Under the pieces are notes generated by a model. It was not told where the DNA came from and searched no databases. It saw only the letters and a list, made by a program, of their open reading frames with translations. From Treponema sp. (GTDB taxonomy: Bacteria > Spirochaetota > Spirochaetia > Treponematales > Treponemataceae), in assembly GCA_022510925.1 (NCBI GenBank), contig JAFLSO010000001.1:124001-188000 (forward strand): a DNA stretch of 64,000 bases, in the 5' to 3' direction. Positions within the stretch are counted from its first letter, which is position 1; every line of letters begins with the position of its first letter. The translations under genes were made by a program, and so were the position numbers. Of the stretch, positions 7,712 to 15,961 are shown in pieces.

Positions 7712-8796
7712 TTGATGACCTCTGCAGGAAACATTTCTTTAAACAGTGTGTTTATTTTGCCGCATGCCTCGGTGTCTCCAAGAATATCGTTAAGCTCCCG
7801 GCAGCATGAGCCTGTCATCTTTAGGCCATATTCTTTGGCCTCTTCCACGGCGCCGCTCTCGTTCAGAATTTTTATGGCGCTCTCCACTGCGGGGCTTCCT
7901 ATGCCCTCAGATGAGGCGGCCTTAAAATATTCCTGCAGCTCTTTTAAAGGCCCTGCTCCGCATCTTCCGGCGTACAGCAGGACCGGCAGGGACTTTTTTC
8001 CCTCCACTATGTCGTCGCCCCTGTCTTTGCCTTTGTTGCCTGAGGTAATGTTCGTAACGTCGTCTATGATTTGGAAGCCCGCGCCTATGCCACGCGCACA
8101 CTCTGCGGCCCTCTGCGCTTTATCCGCGTCCGCGCCCGCAATCAGAAGTCCGGTCCGTGCGGCAAGCGATGAGAGAGTTCCCGTCTTGCTTTTTACCATG
8201 GCAAGATATTCCTGCACGTCAGGGAAAATCTCCGCGTTCCTGTGCCATGCTATGTCCATGGCCTGTCCTAGATGCAGCCTTCTGGTCTCAAGCGTGTATG
8301 CCATGAGCAGCGCGTTCTTCATCTCCTGCGTGGCGCAAAGACTCTCAATGCACATGGGCGCCGCGAAATATAGCCATGAGCCTGCGTTAAGGGCCGTGTC
8401 AAGCCCGTGACTTATGTATGCCGCGGGAAAATTCCGTCTGGTGGTGGCGCGGTCCTCTATGTCGTCATGGATGAGGCTTGCCGTGTGGACGAGCTCCACG
8501 AGCGGGGTAAGGTGATATGCGCTCTCCATGAGCTCTTTCTGCCTTTCGCCTGAGATGCCCTGCTCCTGCATGAACGCCTCCGCGCACAGGACCAGAAGAA
8601 GCGGCCTCCATCTTTTTCCGCCTGCCAGAACCAGCTCGCGGGTGGGCGCGATGAGAGGCGAAAGATGCCCGGGTACCACCGCCTTGTCCAAGGGCCCGAA
8701 ACATTCCGTGCGCCACTGCGGTCCCGGCTCCTGGGGAAGCGCGCTCAGGATTTCTTTTTCTATGAGGTTCAGGTAAGGTTCAAAGACAGCGTTCAT
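7708..8796 (-). CDS. Polyprenyl diphosphate synthase
   Basis: Trans-isoprenyl diphosphate synthase, condensing isopentenyl diphosphate with allylic diphosphates to give the polyprenyl chain used for undecaprenyl-type carriers or quinones. In 362 residues it has the first Asp-rich motif HDDIEDRATTRR and the second as IIDDVTNITSG, where the usual last Asp is Asn, a variant also found in geranylgeranyl-type synthases. GKKSLPVLL follows, as in the family. Chain length cannot be read from the sequence. ATG at 8796 has no Shine-Dalgarno but sits six bases after a TATACT box. First gene of a three-gene unit with the TPR and RseC-like genes. Confidence 0.88.
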   Translation of the reverse strand: MNAVFEPYLNLIEKEILSALPQEPGPQWRTECFGPLDKAVVPGHLSPLIAPTRELVLAGGKRWRPLLLVLCAEAFMQEQGISGERQKELMESAYHLTPLVELVHTASLIHDDIEDRATTRRNFPAAYISHGLDTALNAGSWLYFAAPMCIESLCATQEMKNALLMAYTLETRRLHLGQAMDIAWHRNAEIFPDVQEYLAMVKSKTGTLSSLAARTGLLIAGADADKAQRAAECARGIGAGFQIIDDVTNITSGNKGKDRGDDIVEGKKSLPVLLYAGRCGAGPLKELQEYFKAASSEGIGSPAVESAIKILNESGAVEEAKEYGLKMTGSCCRELNDILGDTEACGKINTLFKEMFPAEVIK

Positions 8797-8802
8797 TTTT
8801 TT

Positions 8803-8831
8803 AGTATACCGCTTTTTTCCGCGGAAAACAA
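8803..8831 (-). promoter_or_regulatory. Leaderless-type promoter of the polyprenyl synthase unit
   Basis: Minus strand: TTGTTT, 17-base spacer, TATACT, then AAAAAA and the ATG. The predicted transcription start is the A of the start codon. It lies at the edge of the intergenic repeat near 8838. Confidence 0.6.
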
Positions 8832-8837
8832 GGAAGC

Positions 8838-8960
8838 TTAGCGGCGTAGCGCGGAGGGCTTACGCCCGATGGTAACGGCGAGCGGAGCGAGTTGCGCAAC
8901 GCAGTGGAGCAATGGAGTTTACGGAACCGTGGACAGCGGGGCACGGAACGCGGCGTCTGT
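8838..8960. repeat. Intergenic repeat, copy 2
   Basis: GC-rich element in the 251-base divergent gap between the polyprenyl synthase and trkA. Core 8891-8914 matches the reverse complement of 6654-6677 at 21 of 24 bases. It contains several short repeats of GGAGC/GAGCGGAGCGAG and TTACG...CGGG units. The rest of this gap holds only the promoters of the two flanking genes. Confidence 0.55.
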
Positions 8961-9012
8961 TCGGCGCGGGCATAACGCGCGCAGGGGAAGGCTCCGTACA
9001 GGGTCCTACCAG

Positions 9013-9041
9013 TATAATTTTTTTTTTCGTTGTGATATAAT
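9013..9041 (+). promoter_or_regulatory. trkA promoter, leaderless type
   Basis: TATAAT at 9036-9041 ends six bases (CCGGGC) before the trkA ATG at 9048. The -35 position at 17 bases spacing is non-consensus (TATAAT, 9013-9018) but lies next to a T-rich stretch. No Shine-Dalgarno. Confidence 0.55.
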
Positions 9042-9047
9042 CCGGGC

Positions 9048-10490
9048 ATGAAAATTGTAATCATAGGAGCGGGCTTCACCGGCGTTCAGCTTGCGAAGCG
9101 GCTCATAAACGAAAAGAACGACGTTATTTTAATTGACAACGAGGAGGAGACTGTTCGCCATGCCTCTAACCGTTTGGACTGCACCGTGCTTCAGGCGGAC
9201 GGCAATGACCTGGAGGTTCTGGAGGAGGCGGGCATAGCCAAGGCGGACGCGCTTGTTACTGTAACTGAGAACGATGAGATTAACATGATAACATGCTCGC
9301 TCGTGGACGCGGTGTATCCTCATCTTCTGAAAATCGCGCGTGTAAGGAACTACGCCTACTACGTGAACACTAACACGGCCGCAAAGCATCACGCGGAGAC
9401 GTTCGCTAAAAATCACAGGCCGCTCTACGGCATAGATTTTATGATTCACCCTGACGTGGAGGCGGGAGAGGCCATAGTGCGCGCCGTGGAGCATGGCGCC
9501 GTGAGCGATGTGGTCAGTTTCGGCGAGGAGGAATTTGAGCTTACAACTCTGCAGGTGACCAAGGGCAGCAAGATAGACGGCATTGCGCTTAAGAACATAC
9601 GCACGCTTACCGACTGCAGGTTCATCGTGGTTTACGTGGAGACTAAGACCGGTGCGTCCCTGCCGTCAGGAGAGTCCATACTGCGTGCGGGAGACGCCGT
9701 GGGTGTCCTTGCCGAGACAAAGGATGTCTCAAGGCTCATAGAGCTTTTCGGCACCAAGGTGGATCAGCTGAAAAAAATAGCGCTTGTGGGAGCGGGAAGA
9801 ATAGGAACGATTGTGGCGGATCATCTTATAGAGAAGAGTAAGTCGTCTTTCTTTAAACGGCTGTTCGGAGGCTCCGCTAATAATCTGGCGCAGAATTTTG
9901 TCATAGTGGATTCCGATGAGGCTTTGTGCAAGGCCGCGAGCGAAAGGTTCCCCGGCGCGCAGATTTTCCGCGCGGACATAACGGATGAGACTTTTGTGCG
10001 CGAGGAGGGGCTTGATAAATTTAACCTTGTGATTTGCGCCACCCACAATCATGAGCTTAACATGGTGGTGTCCGCATACCTTGAGTCTCTGGGCGTGGAG
10101 CGCACGGTGGCTCTTGTGGCGCATTCCGCGTTCGCGGACATAGCTCATAAACTGGGCGTGGATGTGGCGGTTCCCCTGCGTGATGCGGTGGTAGATTCCA
10201 TTATGAGCCATCTGCGCGGAAAAAGCGTGACCGGCATCCACACTGTGGCGGGCGGAAAATTCGAGATAGTGGAGTGCGACCTGCCTTCTTCCAGTAAATT
10301 CGTGGGAAAGACTTTAAAGGACATAGCGAATCCCGGAGAATTCCTTCTGCTGCTGATTAAGAAACCCGGCAGCGCAAACTACGAGCTTCCCGGCGGAGAC
10401 ACCGCGCTTTCGGCAGGGGACCATCTGGTTCTTATAGAGAAGGCGGGAAACAAAAAGGTCTTGCAGAAATTCAGCGGCATAGAGCTTTAG
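9048..10490 (+). CDS. trkA: Trk potassium uptake protein TrkA
   Basis: Peripheral cytoplasmic gating subunit of the Trk potassium transporter. 480 residues, made of two tandem RCK halves: Rossmann NAD-binding domain with GAGFTG (7-12) and Asp in VILIDNE, then an RCK-C region; the second half starts near residue 240 (IALVGAGRIGTIVAD) and ends with a further RCK-C domain. Both dinucleotide-binding motifs look intact. trkH follows 18 bases downstream, the standard pairing. Transcript predicted leaderless, see promoter at 9013-9041. Confidence 0.94.
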   Translation: MKIVIIGAGFTGVQLAKRLINEKNDVILIDNEEETVRHASNRLDCTVLQADGNDLEVLEEAGIAKADALVTVTENDEINMITCSLVDAVYPHLLKIARVRNYAYYVNTNTAAKHHAETFAKNHRPLYGIDFMIHPDVEAGEAIVRAVEHGAVSDVVSFGEEEFELTTLQVTKGSKIDGIALKNIRTLTDCRFIVVYVETKTGASLPSGESILRAGDAVGVLAETKDVSRLIELFGTKVDQLKKIALVGAGRIGTIVADHLIEKSKSSFFKRLFGGSANNLAQNFVIVDSDEALCKAASERFPGAQIFRADITDETFVREEGLDKFNLVICATHNHELNMVVSAYLESLGVERTVALVAHSAFADIAHKLGVDVAVPLRDAVVDSIMSHLRGKSVTGIHTVAGGKFEIVECDLPSSSKFVGKTLKDIANPGEFLLLLIKKPGSANYELPGGDTALSAGDHLVLIEKAGNKKVLQKFSGIEL

Positions 10491-10508
10491 TTTTATACGA
10501 GGAAAAAC

Positions 10509-11951
10509 ATGATCGGTTCGTTTATAAAAATAGTCGCCTGCATTTTAGGTATTGTGGGCTTTACATATATTCTTCCGGTCTCGGTGGCTTTGGTTTACCA
10601 CGAGACGCAGGTGGTTTGGTCATTTTCGGTTCCTATGATAGCGAGCCTGGTTTTTGCGGCGGCGAGCCTTCTGATCTGGCGCAACCAGAAAATCCGCTTC
10701 AACACAAAGACTTCTTTTGTAATCGTGGCGGTCGCGTGGCTTGCGGTGAATTTATTCGGCGCCATTCCGCTTTATGTTAGCGGTGCGATTCCCGCCCTGG
10801 TGGACGCGGTGTTCGAGAGCTTTTCGGGATTCACCACCACAGGAGGCACAATCGTTACGGACGTGGAGGCCCTTCCGCGCTCCATAAATCTGTGGAGATG
10901 CCAGACGCACTGGCTGGGAGGCATGGGCATAGTCGCCCTTACGGTGGCGCTTCTTCCGCTTCTGGGAGTGGGCGGATTTCAGCTTATAAAGGCGGAGACT
11001 ACCGGACCTGAGAAAGGAAAGCTCACTCCTAAAATCGCCACGACCGCTAAAGTCCTGTGGTTCATGTATATAAGCCTTACGGTGCTCCAGACGATTCTTC
11101 TTCGCGTGGCGGGAATGGATTTTGTGGACGCGCTGAGCCATGCGTTTGCCACATTGGGCACAGGCGGATTCTCCACCCGGAATTCCAGCGTGGGCACATA
11201 CGACTCGCTTGCGATAGACATCATAGTGACCGTGTTCATGTTTCTGGGCGGAATAAATTTCTCCATGTATTATTATGCGTTCACGGGAAAAGGCTCGGAG
11301 ATAAAAGAGAATTCCGAGCTCAGGAATTATCTGGCCATAGTGTTCATCTCCGTCCTTGCGATTACGCTCCTGGAGCTTAAGAACTACGGCGGATTCTTTA
11401 ACTCGCTCAGATACAGCTCGTTCCAGACCATCTCCATAATGACCACCACGGGATTCTCCACTGATGATTATCTGAACTGGACCAGCGCCAGCCAGGTGAT
11501 AATTTTCCTTCTGTTTTTTATAGGCGGATGCTCAGGCTCCACTGCCGGTGGCGTGAAAGTCATCCGGTGGGTCATACTGGCCAAGCAGTTCCATAACGAA
11601 ATTCAGAAAATGCTTCATCCCCAGGGAATTTTCACAATCCGCATAAACAAGCGCGCGGGAAGAAAGGACGTGGTGTTCAACGTGGCCGCGTTCCTGTTCA
11701 TTTACGTGATTATGATTGCGGCGCTCACTCTTTTCGCGTGTATCTTTAAGCTGGACATCTTGAGCTCGTTTACGGGGGCCCTGAGCATGGTGGGAAACGT
11801 GGGACCTGCGTTCGGAAAACTGGGGCCCTCATGCAATTATGCGTTCCTGCCTGCCGCTGTAAAATGGGCATACTGCTTTGCGATGCTGGCCGGCCGTCTG
11901 GAATTCTTTACGATTGTGATTTTCCTGAGCCCCAGCTTCTGGAAAAAATAA
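10509..11951 (+). CDS. trkH: Trk potassium transporter membrane subunit TrkH
   Basis: Potassium-translocating membrane protein, 480 residues, with about ten to twelve hydrophobic segments. The four pore-loop motifs of the Trk/Ktr/HKT superfamily are visible: FSGFTTTGGT, ATLGTGGFSTRN, ITTTGFSTDDY-type and MVGNVGPAFG, each carrying the selectivity glycine. CGAGGAAAAAC gives a Shine-Dalgarno before the ATG. Works with trkA directly upstream. The stop is followed within 33 bases by the start of gph. Confidence 0.94.
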   Translation: MIGSFIKIVACILGIVGFTYILPVSVALVYHETQVVWSFSVPMIASLVFAAASLLIWRNQKIRFNTKTSFVIVAVAWLAVNLFGAIPLYVSGAIPALVDAVFESFSGFTTTGGTIVTDVEALPRSINLWRCQTHWLGGMGIVALTVALLPLLGVGGFQLIKAETTGPEKGKLTPKIATTAKVLWFMYISLTVLQTILLRVAGMDFVDALSHAFATLGTGGFSTRNSSVGTYDSLAIDIIVTVFMFLGGINFSMYYYAFTGKGSEIKENSELRNYLAIVFISVLAITLLELKNYGGFFNSLRYSSFQTISIMTTTGFSTDDYLNWTSASQVIIFLLFFIGGCSGSTAGGVKVIRWVILAKQFHNEIQKMLHPQGIFTIRINKRAGRKDVVFNVAAFLFIYVIMIAALTLFACIFKLDILSSFTGALSMVGNVGPAFGKLGPSCNYAFLPAAVKWAYCFAMLAGRLEFFTIVIFLSPSFWKK

Positions 11952-11984
11952 ATGCGATTGCCAAGCGCCGGCACCGGAGAATTT

Positions 11985-12710
11985 ATGGGCAAAGTCGATG
12001 CTGTTATATTTGATTTGGACGGAACTCTGCTTGACACGCTGGAGGACATAGCGGACAGCTGCAATGAAAGCCTTTCTGAGCTTGGCATGCCATCACGCGG
12101 CATTGATGAGGTGAGAAGCTTTGTGGGAAACGGACTTGGCGTGCTTATGGAGCGGGCCGTTCCCGGCGGTAAAGCCAATCCTCTGTTCCGGGAGGCGCTT
12201 TCCTTAATGCACAGAAATTACGCCCGGAATTCCCGGAACAAAACCAGGCCCTATGACGGTGTTCTGGACTTAATATCCGCGCTGAATGAGCGGGGCATAA
12301 AGACTGGCATAGTCTCAAATAAGCCTGACGCGCAGGTAAAGGAGCTGGCGGGCATTTACTTTAAAGGTCTCATAAATCCTGAGGATGCCGCGGGCGAGAA
12401 CGAGGCCGCGGGCATTAAGCGTAAGCCTGCGCCTGACTCCGTTCTTGCGGTCATGAGAAGCCTGGGCGTGAGCGCGGACAGGTGCGTTTATGTGGGAGAC
12501 AGCGACGTGGACATTCAGACCGCGCGCAACTCGGGCCTTCCGTGCATAAGCGTGTGCTGGGGTTTCAGGACCAGGGAATTCCTGGAGGAGCACGGTGCCA
12601 CGGTTTTAGTAAGTAAGCCTGAGGATATCATGGACATTCTGCTCGTGTGCAACCTCCGCCTAAAACGCGCCGCATGTAACAGCCGTCCTTCCCGTGCGTT
12701 TACATTTTGA
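11985..12710 (+). CDS. gph: HAD-family phosphoglycolate phosphatase
   Basis: Haloacid-dehalogenase-type phosphatase, 241 residues, closest by motif to phosphoglycolate phosphatase Gph. Motif I FDLDGTLLDT (nucleophile and acid Asp), motif II Ser in GIVSNKPD, motif III Lys in KRKPAPDSV, motif IV VGDSDVDI. The cap between motifs I and II is the alpha-helical type of this subfamily. Start at 11985 chosen because GGAG (11976-11979) precedes it at good spacing and MGKVDAVIFDLDGT is the family N-terminus; an ATG directly after the trkH stop would add 11 unconserved residues. The last about 20 residues are basic and not conserved. Substrate specificity is uncertain within the HAD family. Confidence 0.85.
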   Translation: MGKVDAVIFDLDGTLLDTLEDIADSCNESLSELGMPSRGIDEVRSFVGNGLGVLMERAVPGGKANPLFREALSLMHRNYARNSRNKTRPYDGVLDLISALNERGIKTGIVSNKPDAQVKELAGIYFKGLINPEDAAGENEAAGIKRKPAPDSVLAVMRSLGVSADRCVYVGDSDVDIQTARNSGLPCISVCWGFRTREFLEEHGATVLVSKPEDIMDILLVCNLRLKRAACNSRPSRAFTF

Positions 12711-12758
12711 GAGTCAGGACTCTGTCTCCCTTACATGGATTTTTTTCTTAGAATACAT

Positions 12759-12764
12759 TATAGT
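12759..12764 (+). promoter_or_regulatory. mutS2 -10 box, leaderless type
   Basis: TATAGT ends seven bases before the mutS2 ATG at 12772. No ribosome-binding site is present in those seven bases. The -35 element is not convincing (TGGATT at 17 bases spacing). Confidence 0.45.
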
Positions 12765-12771
12765 TTGCCTC

Positions 12772-15342
12772 ATGGAAGACGCTTTTTTAAAAGGAGAGAC
12801 TGCCCGCGAGCTTGACTTCTACAGAATCCGCGATGATATATCCGGCTTCTGCATTAGCGAGGAGGGTAGGTTATGCCTGCTTGAGCGGGAGCCCTGCTCT
12901 GATAAAAGCAAAGTCGAGGAGCTTAAGGCTTTAGGCCGGGAATGGAGCGCGTACATTCATTCATCATGCGAGTGCGCCATAAAAAGCTGGGAGCCGGTGG
13001 GGGAGGCTTTCAGGCTTCTGGGCACGGACGGCGCTCAGCTTAGCCAGGAGCAGATTTTCAGGCTGGGGATTTTCTGCGTCTCATGCATGCACGTTAAGTC
13101 TGTCTTTTCCTCCGCGGCGATGCAGGAGAATTCAAAGATACAGATTCCGCATCTGGAGGAGAAGGCGTCCTCCATGCCGGACCTAAGCCCTGCCCGCGAA
13201 AAAATTTTCTCTGTGCTCTCATCTGACGGCGAAGTAAAGGACCTGCCTGCCCTGCGTGCAATCCGCGCCCGCATTCTGTCATTGCGCAAAGATTTGGATG
13301 CCGCCGTGCGCCGCTATGCATCGGATCCTGTGACTGGCGGCGCATTGCAGTCAACCGTGCCGGTCCTTAGGAATGACAGGCAGCTTCTTGCCGTGCGCGC
13401 GGACCATCGCGGTGACATAAGCGGCATAATCCATGAGGTGAGCGCCTCCGGCCAGACCCTTTTCATAGAGCCCTCCGATGCCGTGATTATAAACAACGAG
13501 CTTATTCAGCAGGAGTTCCAGTTGAACGCGGAGTTAAAGAAAATATTCCGCGAACTTACGGAAAGCCTTGGCGCGCATAAAGAGGATTTTATGCTTTGTC
13601 ACAAAACCATGCTTCTGCTTGACTCCGCTTATGCGGCCGCACGCTGGCAGGATTTTGTCCATGGAGTTTTTGCGGAGCACTGTGAGCGCGGCAGCGAGCC
13701 TCCCGCCATCATACAGGCGCGCCATCCGCTTTTAAAAGAGCGCGCGGTTCCGGTGGACATAAAATTTCTGGCGGACAAAAATGTACTCATAATCACAGGC
13801 CCGAACACTGGCGGAAAGACAGTGACTTTAAAGACAATCGCTCTTTTCGCGCTTCTGAATCAGGCGGGATTCCCGGTGCCCGCCGCGGAAGGAACCAGGC
13901 TTCCTCTGTTCACTGAGATTTTCGCTGACATAGGGGACGAGCAGTCCATAGACGAGTCACTGAGCACTTTCTCCGCGCACATGAGGCGCATCGCGCGCAT
14001 GATTGAGCATGCCACGGACACAAGCCTTGTGCTGCTGGATGAGCTTGGAAGCGGAACGGACCCGCAGGAGGGAGGCGCCATAGCCATGGCCGCACTGGAC
14101 ACTCTCATAGAGCGCGGCTCCTTCGTCATAGTCACCACCCATCACGGGATTCTGAAAAACTACGGATACACGAACGCGAGATGCATAAACGCCAGCGTGG
14201 AATTTGACTCGGGCTCGCTGTCTCCCACATACAGGCTGCTGATGGGTGTGCCGGGAGAAAGCCATGCGCTGGACATAGCGGAGCGCTCCGGCCTGAGCCC
14301 GCTTGTGATAGAAAAAGCACGCTCCTACATTTCTTCCGAGCAGGCGGATGTGAGTTCTCTTATAAAAGGTCTGAGCGAAAAGCATGCGGAGGTTGACTCT
14401 CTTCTGGTAGAGCAAAAAGAAAGGTCCTTTGCTTTGGAGCAGAAAGCCCAGAAACTGGATGAGAAAGAGCTCCGTTTAAAAGAGCGCCATCTGGAATTAT
14501 GCGAGAGGGAGCACTCGCAGAGCTCGGAGTTTCTGCGAGAGACCAGAAGCCTGCTGGAGAATCTGGTGAGGGAGCTTCGCGAGGGTGAGATAACGCGCGA
14601 GAAAACTCTCTCTGTGAGGGCGTTCATAAACAATGTCACGGAGCAGGTGGACGCGCAGGAATCCGCCATGGAGGAGCAGAGAAAAGATTTGGCGGAGCAG
14701 ACGGAGCGAATAGCGGAGAACGGAATCAGAATATCTTCGGCCAGGGAGCGTTCCCAGTCAGGCAAAAAGAAAGGCAGACGGAGGCTCTCGAACGCAGAGG
14801 CCCTCAGGCTTGCCAGACCGCAGCCTTCCGTCTCAAAAATGGATGATATAAAATCCGCGGCAAAACCGTATAAAAGAGAGATGGAGCCGGGCATGGAGGT
14901 GCTTTTCGGAAACGAAAAAAGGAGAGGCATACTTATAAAACAGAACAAAAACCAAACATGGCAGGTGCAGTTCGGCTCCTTAAAGATGAGCGTGCCGCAG
15001 TCGCAGCTCTCCCCAGTTTTCTCCGCGGACGGGAATCCCGTCTCCTCACCTGCGGCGGCCGATTACACGGTGGAGTCATCATCCTCCAAACCTGAGATGC
15101 CCGCGTTTGAGCTGAGGCTTCTTGGCATGCGCTACGAGGACGCGGTGAAAGCCTTGGAAAGGCAGCTGGACCTCTGTGCCATCCGGAACTTTAAAAGTTT
15201 CAGCGTAATCCACGGAAAAGGAAACGGTGTCCTTCAGCAGGGCGTCCACGACTATCTCTCCCATTATCCCGGCGTAAAAGAATTTCATTTTGCCCGCCCT
15301 GAGGACGGCGGCTTCGGGAAGACTTACGTTAGCCTGGAGTGA
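12772..15342 (+). CDS. mutS2: MutS2 endonuclease/ATPase
   Basis: MutS2-family DNA ATPase with a C-terminal Smr nuclease domain, known to suppress homologous recombination or to rescue collided ribosomes. 856 residues. MutS core with Walker A GPNTGGKT, Walker B LVLLDELGSGTDP and TTHHG; a long Glu/Lys/Arg-rich coiled coil (roughly residues 520-690); a KOW-like linker; and a C-terminal Smr domain with LGMRYEDAV and HGKGNGVL (the HGxG motif), while the LDLRG motif is degenerate (LRLLG). Start at 12772 matches the family N-terminus and sits after a -10 box; the open frame begins 78 bases earlier inside gph. The first 39 bases after 12772 have A/T-rich codons, the rest resemble the neighbours. Confidence 0.92.
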   Translation: MEDAFLKGETARELDFYRIRDDISGFCISEEGRLCLLEREPCSDKSKVEELKALGREWSAYIHSSCECAIKSWEPVGEAFRLLGTDGAQLSQEQIFRLGIFCVSCMHVKSVFSSAAMQENSKIQIPHLEEKASSMPDLSPAREKIFSVLSSDGEVKDLPALRAIRARILSLRKDLDAAVRRYASDPVTGGALQSTVPVLRNDRQLLAVRADHRGDISGIIHEVSASGQTLFIEPSDAVIINNELIQQEFQLNAELKKIFRELTESLGAHKEDFMLCHKTMLLLDSAYAAARWQDFVHGVFAEHCERGSEPPAIIQARHPLLKERAVPVDIKFLADKNVLIITGPNTGGKTVTLKTIALFALLNQAGFPVPAAEGTRLPLFTEIFADIGDEQSIDESLSTFSAHMRRIARMIEHATDTSLVLLDELGSGTDPQEGGAIAMAALDTLIERGSFVIVTTHHGILKNYGYTNARCINASVEFDSGSLSPTYRLLMGVPGESHALDIAERSGLSPLVIEKARSYISSEQADVSSLIKGLSEKHAEVDSLLVEQKERSFALEQKAQKLDEKELRLKERHLELCEREHSQSSEFLRETRSLLENLVRELREGEITREKTLSVRAFINNVTEQVDAQESAMEEQRKDLAEQTERIAENGIRISSARERSQSGKKKGRRRLSNAEALRLARPQPSVSKMDDIKSAAKPYKREMEPGMEVLFGNEKRRGILIKQNKNQTWQVQFGSLKMSVPQSQLSPVFSADGNPVSSPAAADYTVESSSSKPEMPAFELRLLGMRYEDAVKALERQLDLCAIRNFKSFSVIHGKGNGVLQQGVHDYLSHYPGVKEFHFARPEDGGFGKTYVSLE

Positions 15343-15351
15343 ATTTTGCCA

Positions 15352-15380
15352 TTGTATAAATATGCATTCTTATGTATACT
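15352..15380 (+). promoter_or_regulatory. argR promoter with possible ARG-box overlap
   Basis: TTGTAT, 17-base spacer, TATACT. The spacer contains ATGCAT and the surrounding sequence TATAAATATGCATT is similar to ARG boxes of other bacteria, so autoregulation by ArgR is possible. Predicted leader about 53 bases, ending in GGGGAAA before the ATG at 15440. Confidence 0.45.
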
Positions 15381-15439
15381 TTGGTGGAATTTCCGGGGCT
15401 GCCCGGATTGCGCGGCTTTTGGAAATTCACGGGGAAAAA

Positions 15440-15913
15440 ATGAAAGAACGTCTTACAAGACTTAAAACTGTCCGCAGGCTCATAAAAAATAACAGAATAG
15501 AAAGTCAGGAAGAGCTTCTGGGGCTCCTTCAGAAAGAGGGCTTTGAGGTTACGCAGGCCACGCTCAGCCGCGACCTTAAGCTCCTGCGCGTGGGAAAAAT
15601 CAGCGACGGTCATGCGGGCTATGTATACACACTGCCCGAGGAGGACGAGCGCCGCGAAAGCGAGCAGATTTACATACAGGATTTTCTGCGGGGATATGTG
15701 AGCATAGATTACAGCGGGAACATAGTGGTCATAAAGACGTTCGGCGGTCATGCGGATGCTGTGTCAAACGCGCTGGATGCCATGAGCATGGATGAGATTC
15801 TGGGAACAGTTGCGGGAGAGAACTGCATATTCGCCTGCCTTAAAGAGGGTGTCACAGGAAAAGAGTTTATGCGTAAACTTAAGAGCAGGATACCTGAGCT
15901 GGAGGATGAATGA
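15440..15913 (+). CDS. argR: Arginine repressor ArgR/AhrC family
   Basis: Transcription regulator, 157 residues, typical length. N-terminal winged helix with the family motif VTQATLSRDLKLL (about 38-50), and a C-terminal hexamerisation/arginine-binding domain. The usual arginine-contact motif GTIAGDD reads GTVAGEN here, so the two Asp residues that bind arginine are Glu and Asn; affinity or ligand may differ. Start at 15440 fits MKERLTRLKTVRRLI and a GGGG Shine-Dalgarno; the open frame begins 150 bases earlier inside mutS2. No arginine biosynthesis genes are in the window, so targets are unknown. Confidence 0.87.
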   Translation: MKERLTRLKTVRRLIKNNRIESQEELLGLLQKEGFEVTQATLSRDLKLLRVGKISDGHAGYVYTLPEEDERRESEQIYIQDFLRGYVSIDYSGNIVVIKTFGGHADAVSNALDAMSMDEILGTVAGENCIFACLKEGVTGKEFMRKLKSRIPELEDE

Positions 15914-15915
15914 TT

Positions 15916-15944
15916 TTGCTAATTAAAAACGTGAAAAATATATT
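15916..15944 (+). promoter_or_regulatory. pgi promoter
   Basis: TTGCTA, 17-base spacer, TATATT. The transcript would begin near 15951 and open directly with GGAGGCG, the Shine-Dalgarno, about 11 bases before the ATG. Confidence 0.6.
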
Positions 15945-15961
15945 TTATACGGAGGCGAAAA

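Noticed and set aside
7708-8796. Asn in the second Asp-rich motif of polyprenyl synthase as a defect
   Set aside because: DDxxN variants are known in active geranylgeranyl-type synthases.
12706-12719. Palindrome AGAGTCAGGACTCT before mutS2
   Set aside because: Short, overlaps the gph stop, no T-run and no related site seen.
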